64,000 bases of DNA, from NCBI GenBank assembly GCA_965208385.1, contig CBDBOO010000016.1:24844-88843 (forward strand), given 5' to 3'. The DNA is from Endozoicomonas sp965208385 (GTDB taxonomy: Bacteria > Pseudomonadota > Gammaproteobacteria > Pseudomonadales > Endozoicomonadaceae). The notes under the pieces were generated by a model. It ran no database searches and was not told where the DNA came from. It saw only the letters and a list, made by a program, of their open reading frames with translations. The translations under genes and the position numbers were made by a program. Positions within the stretch are counted from its first letter, which is position 1. Each line of letters opens with the position of its first letter. Below are positions 1 through 11,500 of this stretch, in pieces.

Positions 1-68
1 TTGTAAGAGAATACTATTATAAATTGCTAGCTCTCTCAGTTGTTTGGTTTTGATGCAGAGTTAGAAAT

Positions 69-656
69 ATGTCTTCTGAATACAAGGCTATTGTAAGAAA
101 AGAACTGGAAGAAGCAGCAAGAGTTCTTGATGTTTTTTTAAACGATGATATAAATCTAATAGCAATAGATGCCGCTGCAAAAGTATTGTCTGAAGCCTTC
201 AAGGAAAATGGCAAGGTACTTTCCTGTGGTAATGGCGGTTCTCACTGTGACGCCATGCATTTTGCTGAGGAGCTTACCGGAAGGTTCCGTGAAAACAGGG
301 CAGGTTATCCGGCCATAGCGATATCAGATCCCAGTCATTTGTCCTGTGTATCGAATGACTTTGGTTATGAGTATGTTTTTTCACGGTATATCGAAGCGCT
401 GGGCCAGCCTGGTGATGTGCTACTGGGTATTAGTACCAGTGGTAATTCTGGCAATATAATCAGGGCAACGCAGGCTGCCAGAGATAAGGGCATGAAGATA
501 ATACTACTGTCTGGCAAAGATGGTGGAAAGATGGCAGGTTCGGCAGACGTAGAAATTCGTGTTCCTCATTTTGGCTATGCCGACCGAATACAGGAAATTC
601 ATATAAAAGTAATTCATATCATGATTCAATTGATTGAAAAATATATGGAAGAGTAA
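69..656 (+). CDS. gmhA: Phosphoheptose isomerase (sedoheptulose 7-phosphate isomerase)
   Basis: Converts sedoheptulose 7-phosphate to D-glycero-D-manno-heptose 7-phosphate, the first step of ADP-heptose synthesis for the LPS inner core; cytoplasmic. The 195-residue product is collinear with E. coli GmhA (192 aa). It has the SIS-fold phosphate-binding stretch CGNGGSHCDAMHFAEELTGR around residue 53, GISTSGNS around 120, and the C-terminal HFGYADRIQEIHIKVIHI segment that carries catalytic residues. It stands alone ahead of a strong hairpin terminator. gmhB, a later enzyme of the same pathway, is 1 kb away on the other strand, so two heptose genes are close but not co-transcribed. Confidence 0.97.
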   Translation: MSSEYKAIVRKELEEAARVLDVFLNDDINLIAIDAAAKVLSEAFKENGKVLSCGNGGSHCDAMHFAEELTGRFRENRAGYPAIAISDPSHLSCVSNDFGYEYVFSRYIEALGQPGDVLLGISTSGNSGNIIRATQAARDKGMKIILLSGKDGGKMAGSADVEIRVPHFGYADRIQEIHIKVIHIMIQLIEKYMEE

Positions 657-683
657 AAAAAACCCGCAGATGCGGGTTTTTTA
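655..683. terminator. Bidirectional rho-independent terminator between gmhA and plsC
   Basis: An A-run leads into AACCCGCA-GA-TGCGGGTT followed by a T-run. The 8-bp stem (661-678) with A and T tracts on both sides can serve both convergent genes, gmhA from the left and plsC from the right. Confidence 0.9.
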
Positions 684-696
684 CAAAATAAAGGAT

Positions 697-1434
697 CTAC
701 CTGGAGATATCAGGTAAATTCTCGAGGGATTCTTCAATCCATGACCGGCTCTTTTGGTTCACTTCTGCAACGCTAATTTCATTGGTATCAATAACAGGAC
801 CAATTCTCACCTGTATAGTCCCTGGTCGTTTAACCCAGTGATCGCCTGGCCAGTAAACCCCTGCATTATGTGCAACAGGAAGTACACCTACATCAGCTGA
901 TTTTGCCAGACCTGCAGCACCCTTTGAAAACTTCCCGAGAGAACCCGGATTGTTACGGGTTCCTTCAGGAAAAATCAGAACCCAGATTTTATTCTTGAGA
1001 GAACCAACACCCTGTTCCCGAACCTGCTGCAAAGATCTTCTGGGATCACTCCGATCAATGGCTATGGGTTTAATCCCTTTGAATGCCCAGCCAAAAAATG
1101 GCACATTGAGGATTTCCTGTTTTATAACCTGGGTCTGGGGCGATAACAGTGTCTGAAAATAAAATGTTTCCCAGGTACTCTGGTGATTACTTATTATGAC
1201 GCAGGGTGACTCAGGTATATTATCGGAACCTTCAACGGACCATTTTATACCGCATAATATACGACAAAGAATAAGTGCCACCTTTGCCCATACAGTGACA
1301 AAAATTTTATGTCTGAGTCGAAAAGGAACCGCATAAATAAGCACCATCATCGGTGTTGTCCATAGCACAGTCCATATTGCGAGAAACAGATAGAATAAAA
1401 TGGTTCTTATAAGATGCACAGCAAACAAAATCAA
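697..1434 (-). CDS. plsC: 1-acyl-sn-glycerol-3-phosphate acyltransferase
   Basis: Acylates lysophosphatidic acid to phosphatidic acid at the inner membrane during phospholipid synthesis. The 245-aa protein begins with a hydrophobic anchor (about residues 5-35) and carries the acyltransferase motifs NHQSTWE (the HX4E variant, also seen in Pseudomonas-type homologues, of the usual HX4D) and FPEGTR. The start is TTG at 1434, overlapping the gmhB stop as TTGA, so translation is probably coupled. The order gmhB-plsC upstream of glyS/glyQ is the arrangement seen near the Pseudomonas origin. Confidence 0.9.
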   Translation of the reverse strand: MILFAVHLIRTILFYLFLAIWTVLWTTPMMVLIYAVPFRLRHKIFVTVWAKVALILCRILCGIKWSVEGSDNIPESPCVIISNHQSTWETFYFQTLLSPQTQVIKQEILNVPFFGWAFKGIKPIAIDRSDPRRSLQQVREQGVGSLKNKIWVLIFPEGTRNNPGSLGKFSKGAAGLAKSADVGVLPVAHNAGVYWPGDHWVKRPGTIQVRIGPVIDTNEISVAEVNQKSRSWIEESLENLPDISR

Positions 1435-1976
1435 AAAACTCCTGCCAGTAATTGGTCCGTGAAATCGCTAAGGTCTGTAAAAACAGGAACATTATCTAAC
1501 CCATCTCCTCTTGCCAGTGTTCGCTCACCTTTTCCAGTGAGCACCAAGGCGGTGCGACAACCTGCAGCCTGTCCAGCCTGTAAATCGCGAAGAGAATCGC
1601 CTATGACCCATGTGTTGCTGGTATCAACATCCAATTCGCCAACAATCTCCAGAATCATACCTGCTGCTGGTTTCCGACAAGCGCAGTGGTCTTGTGGACC
1701 ATGAGGGCAAAACTTGATAGTAGCAAAGTTTCCGCCTTCAGCATGAACAAGGTCAATCATCTTCTGGTGCATGGCAGTGAGGTCAGAGGCTTCAAAATAA
1801 CCACGGGCAAGCCCTGACTGATTGGTAGCAACGGCTAATGTATAACCGGCTTTATTCAATCGGCCAATAGCTTCAATGCTACCGGGAATAGGTATCCATT
1901 CATCCACAGAACGAATGTAGTTATCTGAATCCTTATTTATAACACCATCACGATCAAGAATAATCAGCTTGTTCAT
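1431..1976 (-). CDS. gmhB: D-glycero-beta-D-manno-heptose 1,7-bisphosphate 7-phosphatase
   Basis: HAD-family phosphatase that removes the 7-phosphate in ADP-heptose synthesis. The N-terminus MNKLIILDRDGVINKDSDNY contains the DxDG nucleophile motif. Further on are the TNQSGLARG segment, a Cys/His cluster of the zinc-loop type (CPHG...CACRKP) and VIGDSLRDLQAG. The ATG at 1976 is chosen over an upstream in-frame start at 2030 because the conserved protein begins there; this gives 181 aa. The gene lies between glyS and plsC on the same strand. Confidence 0.93.
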   Translation of the reverse strand: MNKLIILDRDGVINKDSDNYIRSVDEWIPIPGSIEAIGRLNKAGYTLAVATNQSGLARGYFEASDLTAMHQKMIDLVHAEGGNFATIKFCPHGPQDHCACRKPAAGMILEIVGELDVDTSNTWVIGDSLRDLQAGQAAGCRTALVLTGKGERTLARGDGLDNVPVFTDLSDFTDQLLAGVF

Positions 1977-2045
1977 ACGATTAATTAAGAGCCTGGGTGA
2001 CAGATAAATAAAATGCGGCAGTTGCCGCACTTTATCAGGTAAGTA

Positions 2046-4148
2046 TCAGGATTTCTGTAACAAGGAGATGTCAGCGACATCGAGAAACAGATTTCGAAGT
2101 TGCTTCAGTAAAGCATATCGATTCAGCCGCACTTTTTCGTCATCAGCATTAACCAGAACCTGGTCGAAAAAGTCATCCACAGAAGACTTGAGAGACGCAA
2201 GACTTGTCATAATATCTGCATAGGCACGTTTCTCAAGAAGAGGAGCTACTTCCTGTTTCTTCAAAAGAATAATGTCAGCCAGAGCAGACTCAGCCGTTTC
2301 CTTCAGCAAGGTGTTATCAATGATATCAGGTATGCAGATATCACCGGCCTTGGACAGTATGTTGGAAACACGCTTGTTGGCCGCAGCGAGAGTATTAGCT
2401 TCAGGCAGCAGGTAGAACTGGCTGACCGCTTTGATGCGCTGATCGAAATCAAGAGGGTTTGTCGGACGAAGAGCTTTTACAGATTGGATTATTTCTGTAG
2501 AAACCCCTTCTTCCTGATAGGCCGCATCAAATCGTTCCAGCATATAATCCACTGCGGTTGTTTCAAGATTATCAGCAGCAGGGAGTTCTACCCCTGTATT
2601 AGTATAGCCAATTATTGCCTGTTGAATAAGAGATGTAAGATCAAGGTTCAGTCTTTTTTCGACAATAATTCGTAATACACCAATACTGGCTCTACGAAGG
2701 GCGAAAGGATCTTTACTGCCGGTAGGAAGCTGACCAATGCCGAAGATGCCAGCAATAGTATCAATTTTGTCGGCAATGGCTACAGAGCAACCAGTAAGTG
2801 AGGATGGAAGCTGATCGCCAGCAAAACGAGGCATATACTGTTCATTTAATGCAACGGCTACCTCAGGGGATTCATTATCATACTGGGCATAATACTGACC
2901 CATAATGCCCTGAAGTTCAGGAAACTCCAGTACCATTTCAGACACCAGATCCGATTTACAAAGCTGACCGGCACGATGAGAATGCTCGGTTATGCCATTC
3001 TCAAGTTTTGTAATGTACGACGATAGTTGTGCAATGCGTTCGGTTTTGTTGAAAACCGACCCCAGTTGTTTTTGGAAAACAATGGATTCCAGACGAATTC
3101 GGTTCTCTTCTAACGTAGTCTTCTTATCAGTCTCATAGAAAAATTTGGCATCGGCAAGGCGCGGTCGAATAACTTTTTCATTACCTTCAACAACCTGACG
3201 TGGGTCTGAACTTTCTATATTGGATACAGTAATAAAATGGGGTAGTAAAAGACCGTTATCGTCTACAACATGAAAGTATTTCTGATGCCCTTTCATGGAA
3301 GAGATAAGGGCCTCGGAAGGCACTGAAAGAAACTCGTTGTCAAACCGGCCAGAGAGAGCTACCGGCCATTCGTTCAGAGCCGTTACTTCATCCAGTAGCG
3401 CTTCATCGATAACAGCAGAACCGTTCAGGTCACTCGCTATAAGCTCAATCTGTGACTTGATCGTATCACGGCGAACAGAAAAATCCGGCTGAACCTTACC
3501 TTGATTTACAAGTATGTCTGAATAATGAGCAGGGGAAGAGATAACCAGATCTTTATTCGCATGGAAACGATGCCCGCGAGTTGTGTTACCTGCTTTTAAT
3601 CCAAGAATATTGCAGTCGATAATTTGATCACCCATTAGCATAACCAGCCAGTGAACAGGACGTACAAATTCCGTTCTGCTGGCTCCCCAGCGCATGCGCT
3701 TGGGAATAGGTAAACCGGCCAACGACTGGGAAACAATATCAGGTATAAGACTTGATGTTTGCTCTCCCTGTTTGACGGACTTGTAGACAAGCCAGGCGCC
3801 TTTGTCGGTTTCCAGTGTTTCCAGCTGATCAAAGTTGACGCCATTGGAACGTGCAAATCCCTGAGCCGCTTTACTGGGGTTGCCCTCTGCGTCATAGGCC
3901 GCCTTTATGGCCGGACCGCGACGCTCCATATTTTGATCGGGTTGAGAGCTATCGAGATCCTTGATCAATAAAGCCAGCCGGCGTGGGGCGGCATAGGCCT
4001 GGTAACCCGAAAAAGAAAGCTGGGCTTTATTCAGACCATCGATAATACCACTGGTAAAAGCACTGGAAAGGTTCTTCAACGCTTTTGGAGGTAATTCTTC
4101 AGTACCCAGTTCAACCAGGAAATCATGTTTTGAAATGACCTGAGACAT
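2046..4148 (-). CDS. glyS: Glycine--tRNA ligase beta subunit
   Basis: Beta subunit of the bacterial alpha2beta2 glycyl-tRNA synthetase, needed for tRNA recognition. The 700-aa length is normal. The N-terminus FLVELGTEELPPKAL is diagnostic, and the central segments ...PKRMRWG... and GQLPTGSKDPFALRRA are conserved family signatures. The start codon overlaps the glyQ stop (TAATG), so the two subunits are translationally coupled. About 70 bp separate its stop from the gmhB start. Confidence 0.98.
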   Translation of the reverse strand: MSQVISKHDFLVELGTEELPPKALKNLSSAFTSGIIDGLNKAQLSFSGYQAYAAPRRLALLIKDLDSSQPDQNMERRGPAIKAAYDAEGNPSKAAQGFARSNGVNFDQLETLETDKGAWLVYKSVKQGEQTSSLIPDIVSQSLAGLPIPKRMRWGASRTEFVRPVHWLVMLMGDQIIDCNILGLKAGNTTRGHRFHANKDLVISSPAHYSDILVNQGKVQPDFSVRRDTIKSQIELIASDLNGSAVIDEALLDEVTALNEWPVALSGRFDNEFLSVPSEALISSMKGHQKYFHVVDDNGLLLPHFITVSNIESSDPRQVVEGNEKVIRPRLADAKFFYETDKKTTLEENRIRLESIVFQKQLGSVFNKTERIAQLSSYITKLENGITEHSHRAGQLCKSDLVSEMVLEFPELQGIMGQYYAQYDNESPEVAVALNEQYMPRFAGDQLPSSLTGCSVAIADKIDTIAGIFGIGQLPTGSKDPFALRRASIGVLRIIVEKRLNLDLTSLIQQAIIGYTNTGVELPAADNLETTAVDYMLERFDAAYQEEGVSTEIIQSVKALRPTNPLDFDQRIKAVSQFYLLPEANTLAAANKRVSNILSKAGDICIPDIIDNTLLKETAESALADIILLKKQEVAPLLEKRAYADIMTSLASLKSSVDDFFDQVLVNADDEKVRLNRYALLKQLRNLFLDVADISLLQKS

Positions 4149-5101
4149 TACTTTTCCTCCGAAGACAGCTGAGCTAATACGTTAGTGCGAATAGCTTCGT
4201 CAGCCATTGGGAACCCAAGCTCTCTGCGCTTCTCAAAGTAAGTCTTGGCAACAGCTCGTGCTAGCGTTCTAACCCTGAGAATAAATCGTTGACGTTCAGT
4301 GACTGAGATAGCATGACGGGCATCAAGAAGGTTAAAAGTATGTGATGCCTTTAATACATATTCATAGGCAGGAAGAGGCAGTCCATTTTCCACCAGTTTA
4401 TGTGATTCACGCTCATAAAAATCAAACTGGGTGAACAGTTCTTTCGTATCAGCATGTTCAAAATTGAACGTGGACATCTCAACTTCCTGCTGATGGAAAA
4501 CATCACCATAGGTGACAGGTCCCTGGGGACCCACTGTCCAGATCAAATCATAAACACTGTCGACATCCTGGATATACATGGCCAGACGCTCAAGCCCGTA
4601 GGTGATTTCACCGGTAACCGGGAAACATTCAAGGCCACCCACCTGCTGGAAGTAAGTAAACTGAGTCACTTCCATACCATTCATCCAGACTTCCCAGCCC
4701 AGTCCCCAGGCACCCAGTGTAGGTGATTCCCAATTATCCTCGACAAAACGAATATCATGAACCAGCGGATCAACGCCCAGTTCACGAAGAGAATCGAGAT
4801 ACAGTTCCTGAATATTTTCCGGAGACGGCTTCATAACAACCTGGAACTGGTAATAATGTTGGAGGCGGTTGGGATTATTACCATAGCGCCCGTCAGTAGG
4901 GCGACGACTCGGCTGAACATAGGCAGAATTCCAGTTTTCAGGACCGATGGCGCGGAGGAAGGTGGCTGGGTGAAAAGTGCCTGCACCGACTTCCATATCC
5001 AGTGGTTGCATAATGACACAGCCCTGACGGGCCCAGTATTGCTGCAGGGTGAGAATCAGTCCCTGGAAAGTTTTGATATCAGGCGTGCTCTGGGAAGTCA
5101 C
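4148..5101 (-). CDS. glyQ: Glycine--tRNA ligase alpha subunit
   Basis: Catalytic alpha subunit of glycyl-tRNA synthetase. The 317-aa protein has the signatures TFQGLILTLQQYWARQGC, QPSRRPTDGRYGNNPNRLQ and VQPL...GLGWEVWM. It starts at GTG 5101 with an AGG-type ribosome binding site about 8 nt upstream. It is first in the glyQ-glyS pair and transcription probably starts in the 5102-5597 gap. Confidence 0.98.
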   Translation of the reverse strand: MTSQSTPDIKTFQGLILTLQQYWARQGCVIMQPLDMEVGAGTFHPATFLRAIGPENWNSAYVQPSRRPTDGRYGNNPNRLQHYYQFQVVMKPSPENIQELYLDSLRELGVDPLVHDIRFVEDNWESPTLGAWGLGWEVWMNGMEVTQFTYFQQVGGLECFPVTGEITYGLERLAMYIQDVDSVYDLIWTVGPQGPVTYGDVFHQQEVEMSTFNFEHADTKELFTQFDFYERESHKLVENGLPLPAYEYVLKASHTFNLLDARHAISVTERQRFILRVRTLARAVAKTYFEKRRELGFPMADEAIRTNVLAQLSSEEK

Positions 5102-5597
5102 TTTACTACCTCGTCGAGGCTCAAAATTATCAAGTCAGCTACGTAGCTTTTGAATGCTGAGATAGAATACTGTTTTGTAATGAGCGCTCATGATGCTTTA
5201 GTCCCTGAAAAAACCTGGAGAAGAATCAGGGGATTGATGATAAATAGAGAGCGATTATACCCTGTTGTGCAGGCAAGTATAAGCGGCTGTTTCAGAAGAA
5301 AAGGTGCGAATAAGTCCTGTGGGGGCCGCCCAAAGAGCTTACTGGTCACATACAAGTATTGTTCGCACTATTCTGAGAAATAAGAATACGAAATAATGTT
5401 GTTAAGTAGTTGGACGGTTGTTTTGCAATAGAATATCCGTAGGCAACTGTGTGCCCAATATAGTGAAGGTCTGATTGTCTATTCTGGTCATTTAGTAAAA
5501 GTAAACTATTTTGTAATGAGTAGAAGAATCAGGTTAAAGGTTGGCTGGATATATTTCAAATAAGGAAAATAGTGAACCGTCTTGAGTATTATTAAAG
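5102..5597. other. Intergenic region between glyQ and the giant exported-protein gene
   Basis: About 500 bp, AT-rich towards the right end. It must hold divergent promoters for glyQ (leftward) and the 2054-aa gene (rightward). A 77-codon open frame at 5150-5383 has no recognisable features and is not called. No terminator, repeat or known operator was seen. Confidence 0.5.
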
Positions 5598-8500
5598 ATG
5601 TCTCGAAAAAAATCGTTGGAAAAACTGGTATATATACCCTGTTTGTTGCTTTTATTTTCAAGCAATCTGTTAGCTACTCCATTTCCTTCTGATAAAGAAG
5701 ATCTGGATTCATATAATTATCATCAGTTAATTAATATTACTGATACAGAATCCTTTCAACAGTATTCCTGTCAGGTATTTCCTGAATCTGATTATGGTGA
5801 ATTTGATAAGGAAGAACATCTTGGTGTAGTCAGAGTTCCACCATTTCCCCGGATACCAGGAGAAAATACCCCTTATCATACCGTTCACAAATTCCCGGAA
5901 AAAATACTCATTTATCTTTTGAATAAAGCGGCATATGTTTGTCGGGAAAAGAATAAAGAATTATTAACAGGTCATAGATTCCTGATTAGTAAGAGCCTTC
6001 TGGGGCCCCGGAATTATCTGTCGGATGATGGCCGTGAAATGGATCAGCATAATGGAGAATCACTGACTGGTTTTTTTGAGAACATGAAAATACTCGATTC
6101 AGGAGTAAGTGATTTCAGCACTTCAAACCCTATACCGCCCAATCCGGGAGGGGGAGGTGGAAGTCAGTATTATCCTCCGGAAGATGATTCAATGAACACT
6201 GGGTGTGATTCAATGAACACTGGGTGTGATTCAAATGAAGCTCAGTTAACAACACTTCAGGACGCAACACATTCATTAATAGAAAAATGGACTCCTGGTT
6301 ATGGGTTGGCAGGAATGTTCAGTGATTTTTTAATTACAGTTATCGCAAAAAAAGAAAAATCAGAAAAAAAAGAATTTAAAATAAAACCGGCAGAGGTTTA
6401 TATCGATTGGGGGAATGTTGATGTTCCACATACCGTAACGGTAATGGAAGACAGTATTGAAGGATATATAAGAAGAATTCTAAGAGCGCTCTTACTGGGG
6501 GGGAATCTGGCAGGTGCGGATATCAGTGAGCAGTTAAACAACATATACCAGTTAAACCCCCGTTCATTAAGGCGGCTGGCCATTGATCTGGAACAGGCCA
6601 TAGAAAGTGTTGATTTTCTGGGACAATATAATGACACTCTGGAAAACGGACTAAGCCTATCGGAACTGAGAAGATTACTTCTGATTATTCAGAGAACGCT
6701 GGATGAAATTAAAATTGTACAACAACATCAGGTTGAAGCTACAGGTGTCTGGAATATTGAGCAGCCACTTCTGAACAGGCTTAGCTTATTATCGCCTTAT
6801 CTGGTCAGCCTGATTCAATCGGCACAGGAAATATATCTGACAGGTAATAACAGTGAGGTAGAAGCTGTCGTACAAACACTGAACAGTCTGACCGGGGCTG
6901 ATACGGAAGAATCCACGGAAGAGCCAGTAAACAGTGAAAATATCAGTGACCTGGATTGGAACAGTATTGCTGAAGCAACGCTGAACAACCTGTTTTCTGA
7001 AATAACAACGCTGGAAAACCAGATAGCCATATTAAAAGGCAACAGCCTTATAGCCAGTGAACAATGGCTTCTGACAATTCGGGATCGTTTGATCTTTCTG
7101 AAAGATGACCTGAGAGTCAACAGGCAATTGGCAGCCCAGGTTTTTTATGAAGTTGTATCAACCAATAACACTGTTCTTAGTGCCCGTGAAGATGCTGTAG
7201 AAACTGTTGGTGTAATATCCAGTCATTCCCACACTATTGAAGAGAGCGAAACACTGACGATTGTAGAACCCGTCTCAAAAAATGATGAATCATCTGTAAA
7301 CGGAAATATGCCTGGAAAAAGTGACAAAAAGGTGGGTGATGGTTCTGATAAAAATAGTCAACCAATGGATCAGGACAGGGATGAATCCAGAGGTGGTTCA
7401 ACATTTAGCAGGCCTGGTAACGAGGGTCGTGGAGGTTATCGAAGTTATCGAAGGGATAGAGGTAATGTCCCGACAAATGCTGGAAGAGGCAGGGGAAATG
7501 ATGACGGAGATAGAGATAGAGATAGAGATAGAAGAAGACAACCTTCACAGCCTGACAGAGGAGCTGAATCAGCCGAGGCTGTTCAACTGAAAGGGGTTAG
7601 AAAATTAGAAAATCGTGCATCATTGGCGAATTTTATTCACAACTTACAAAAAAATGATTTCACGGACTTGGTAAAAATTGTCCCAAAATTAATAACAGAA
7701 CTATTTAGCGAGACAGATGTTCTTATAAGAAATGATATTTATGCGAGAGTGGCTGGAATTTTAAAAAAAGAACATCCGCAATTTAAAAGTGAAGTAAGAC
7801 TTGGAGATGAAAAAAGTAAAATAACTAATGACAGTACTGCATTCTCTATCATAGCAATGTTCTGGTACGGACGATCAGCAGAACTCACAACAATTTTTTT
7901 AGAAAACCTCTCAGACCGGCAGGTAGAAGTATTTAAGAAAAAAAGACAGCAAGCTCACCTTAGTACTTTACGTGGTCGTATATTGCCATTACCAGAAGGC
8001 ATGGAGTGGGCCCCAGAGGAGCATCTTTCAAGAGCCAGTGCAGAGCGTTTGAGTAGTAGCACTTTGTTAAGCTATCTCACCAGTATGGAATGGCCCTCAG
8101 CGCCAATTACCGAAGTAGTGGAATTGGGAAAGATACCAGTAACGGTAGAGTTTGTCAGTACACATAATACAGGCCGTAGCAGTAGAATAAGGGTTCAGGA
8201 GACAAGACGATATACTGCAACGGATACCAGGCCGTTGATGAAAAATCTGAAGGAAAGAAACGAAAGAAATGTGGGGTCAAGAATTGGCAGCAGCGTTCAT
8301 CATGCACTGTCATCAATACAGTTGGGTGATCAGGGAATAGTGAGTATCATCGAGATGGTCTCACAGATAAGCAATATTAAATTACTAATAAATCAGTTAT
8401 TTCCTGCCGATTCATCTATGGAGAGCCTCATTGCATTCCTGTGTGGAGGAGAGCCCTGTGTACCGGTGTTTTCTGACACTCTTCAGGAAGCGGTACATGT

Positions 8501-11500
8501 AAGGGTTCAGAAAATGAAAGATAATCAGGTCTTGATCAGTCTTGAATTTTCAGTCGATAGTGTTCGACCATGGCCTGACGCTAAAACTACAATATCTGGC
8601 CCGGTCAGTTTTTCCATTAATTTTCTGTTGACTAAAGCCCAGAGAGAAACAGGGAGCTCCTGGGTATTAAAAGGTCGATCAATACGCGCAGGAACTTCAC
8701 TTTCTGAAGATCAAATTAAGGAAATAAAAACTCATCGCCCCCGTGGCATTTTTCACTCAGTAGAAGTCGATGTAAAAGAAGGCAGTGGAGAATATGCAAG
8801 AATGAAAAAAGCCCAAAAGGGTTTGCATAGTGCTGTTAGAACAGTACAGGAAAGATTGAGTCAATATGGAACAATGCCCGGTGAAGGCCGGTTAGCCATA
8901 AGAAACAGTGGCCTTGCATTTACCAATTTTCAGGCTCAACTTTTGAGTGTATTCAGATACGTTCATGAGAAATTAGAATTGTTACATAAAAACGATGTTT
9001 ATGGGCTAGATGAATTAAACGACGGTGAAAGTCGATATATAGAGGTGCTAAATCAACTTGTAAAATGGGTTGAATCGGTTGATATAGAAAGGAAACTACA
9101 TCATCAGTTTGAAGAAAAAACGTTCAGCTTTGCACATGCTGAGCTTCAGCACGGCACTTTTGGTTTTGTTCAGGAAATAGAACGGATTCGCTATCTTCAA
9201 GAAGAGCTGGTTGCCCAGAGAGTGAAGATTGAAAGTGTCAGAGCTCAGTTTGGAAAGTACAGAACCATGAGCGTTGATGAAATGAAAGTCATGCTGGAAA
9301 AAAATAACCAGTTAATTAATGCTATCCGTGGTCAAATTAAGGATTATCATAATTTAGAGAATGAGCTGACCTCGGCCCATGCATATGTCACGTCATTGTT
9401 AACACCTCTTCAAGTCGATATGTTTTATGCTCAGGTAACCACCGAGCTGTTAAGAGAGTATTTGACCTACCTTATTCATCACAGGGGAAATGACGATGAT
9501 GATGAATTTGTAATATTATCCCAGGAAAGAGACGAACAGACTTCTGCTGAAAGAATTGAGAGGGAGCTGGCAGGCTTGCAGTATTCACAAGGTGATAGAA
9601 GCAGTCAAACGAATACAAGAACTCAGCATTGGGTAATGGCGAGTCAGGAAGAAGGTTTATCTCAGCAATTACCATTTCCATTATCACAAGAAGGGTACGC
9701 ACACACTCAACCAGAAGAGCGAAGTAATATACACGAACCAACGGCTGCTCCTTTATCGTTACCATCAGCCCAAATTTATACCGTACCAGTAAATCAACCG
9801 CCTGGTTCTTCAGTCCAACAGCCCGGCATTTCAAGTCAACAGCCAACGGCTCAGAGAGGAAAAGCGAAGCAACCAGTAGTGCCTGATTCTTCATGGTCTG
9901 AAAGACATCCATGGATATCAAAATTAGTTCCAGGTTGGTTTAAAAAGAAAAAAACTAATGCTCAGCCAGAATCTGACACTGCTCCCGTTGAGATGGTGAG
10001 TATTGAGCGTTCTCATCATGAAGGTGCAATACAAGAAGGGGGTTTGGAGGTAAGAACAGAGCCTGCTCAGCGCATTTTATCAAAAGGAATTGAAATTCCC
10101 AGGGTAGCAAGAGATTCAGCCACAAGTGTACAAAGAGTTCATGGAAGTAAAAGTACCAGTAAAAGCAGAAGTGGAAGCAGGAGCAAAGAGTCTTCTCGAA
10201 GCGGAAGCTATCAGCTATACACTGTAGACTACCCGCCGCACTCCTCACTCTCTCAACCACATCAGTCCGAAGCGGCAAAACACTCTGATAAATATCGGAG
10301 TCATGGGACGCTTGCTCTACCGGGCTCAGTAGAAACGACACAAAGAAGTCGATTCAGTCAGGAAAAATCGGATGGCATCCTTTTTCCAAAAGGCAGAAGC
10401 ACTCCCAAAGACAGGAGCGATGAAAGAAAATATAAACATGGGGGATTTCTTTCTCAACCAGTGAGGGGGGCAGCAAGTTCAATTCATGTTGCAGGTAATC
10501 CGTTAACCGAACATAGAACGTATCACTCTTCCAGTTCAGCCCCCAGACCTGGCGTAAGCACTCAAAGAAGAAGGGTAAAGTCAGCTCATCAAGGTACTCG
10601 CACCCATCACGGTCCTCATTCTCACCCGGGGCCTCACTCTCACCCGGGGCCTTACTCTTATCCGGGGCCAGACCTCCACTTAAGGCAGCAGGTGAAAGGA
10701 GTTGTCAGATTACAGGCGATGCTTAACAATGGACAACCTCATCATCATCAGGCTTCTGTTGATTCAACTCAATCCAGAAGCAGTTCCAATGGTCAGCTGT
10801 CGTTTCACAGTCACTCACAGGGGTCGAGTAAGAGTTTCAGGATGTCACAGAGCCCAGCAGGCAGTTATCAATCTCCTGTGAGTACCCCAACACATAATCA
10901 GCCATTGCGTCTGTCGCTAATGAATACCCATAGTAAGTTAGTAGTTCCGGGATCCAGAGGTTCATCTGGCAGGGAGATATCACCTACTTCACCGGTTGCA
11001 GGTTCTCCTAGTCAGTTAGAGCCTATTACTGAAGCATGGGAGACCACAACGATGGAAATGGATAGGCCGGTATTAAACAGCGGAACTCGAGCAGTCATAG
11101 AACTAGCGCTGAACAATGCACTGTTCCGGGGCCCCGACAAGCTCATTCAGATGGAAACTGCTGTAGAGCTTTATTCATTACTGTCATTAGGAAAGAGTGG
11201 TAGTTACTTTGTTGATGATTTTGCCAGAAAACCACTCCAGCTTCAGCCGTTGGTTCCGTATGAGAATTCAGCTAAAGGACTGAAGGAAGTATTGGAGTCT
11301 GCTCTCGATAGGTTCCCCATTTGGCAGGTAATTAATGTATTGATTGATGAAAATATTGAGTATATTGAACGATGGCACGGTAGTGTTGTAGTAAGAAAAC
11401 ACTTCATATCAGCCTTAGCATTGGATTCTGGTAATGAGGTGAGTAATCAAACCAGTAGAGAGCTCTTTAAATGGCTGATACAACAGGGGAGAGTGGTTGA

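Noticed and set aside
5150..5383. 77-codon open frame between glyQ and the giant gene
   Set aside because: No ribosome binding site, domain or composition typical of a gene; it overlaps the expected promoter region.
9472..10341. Two open frames on the minus strand inside the giant gene
   Set aside because: Antisense shadows of the long low-complexity region; their sequences are biased by the complementary Ser/Gln codons.
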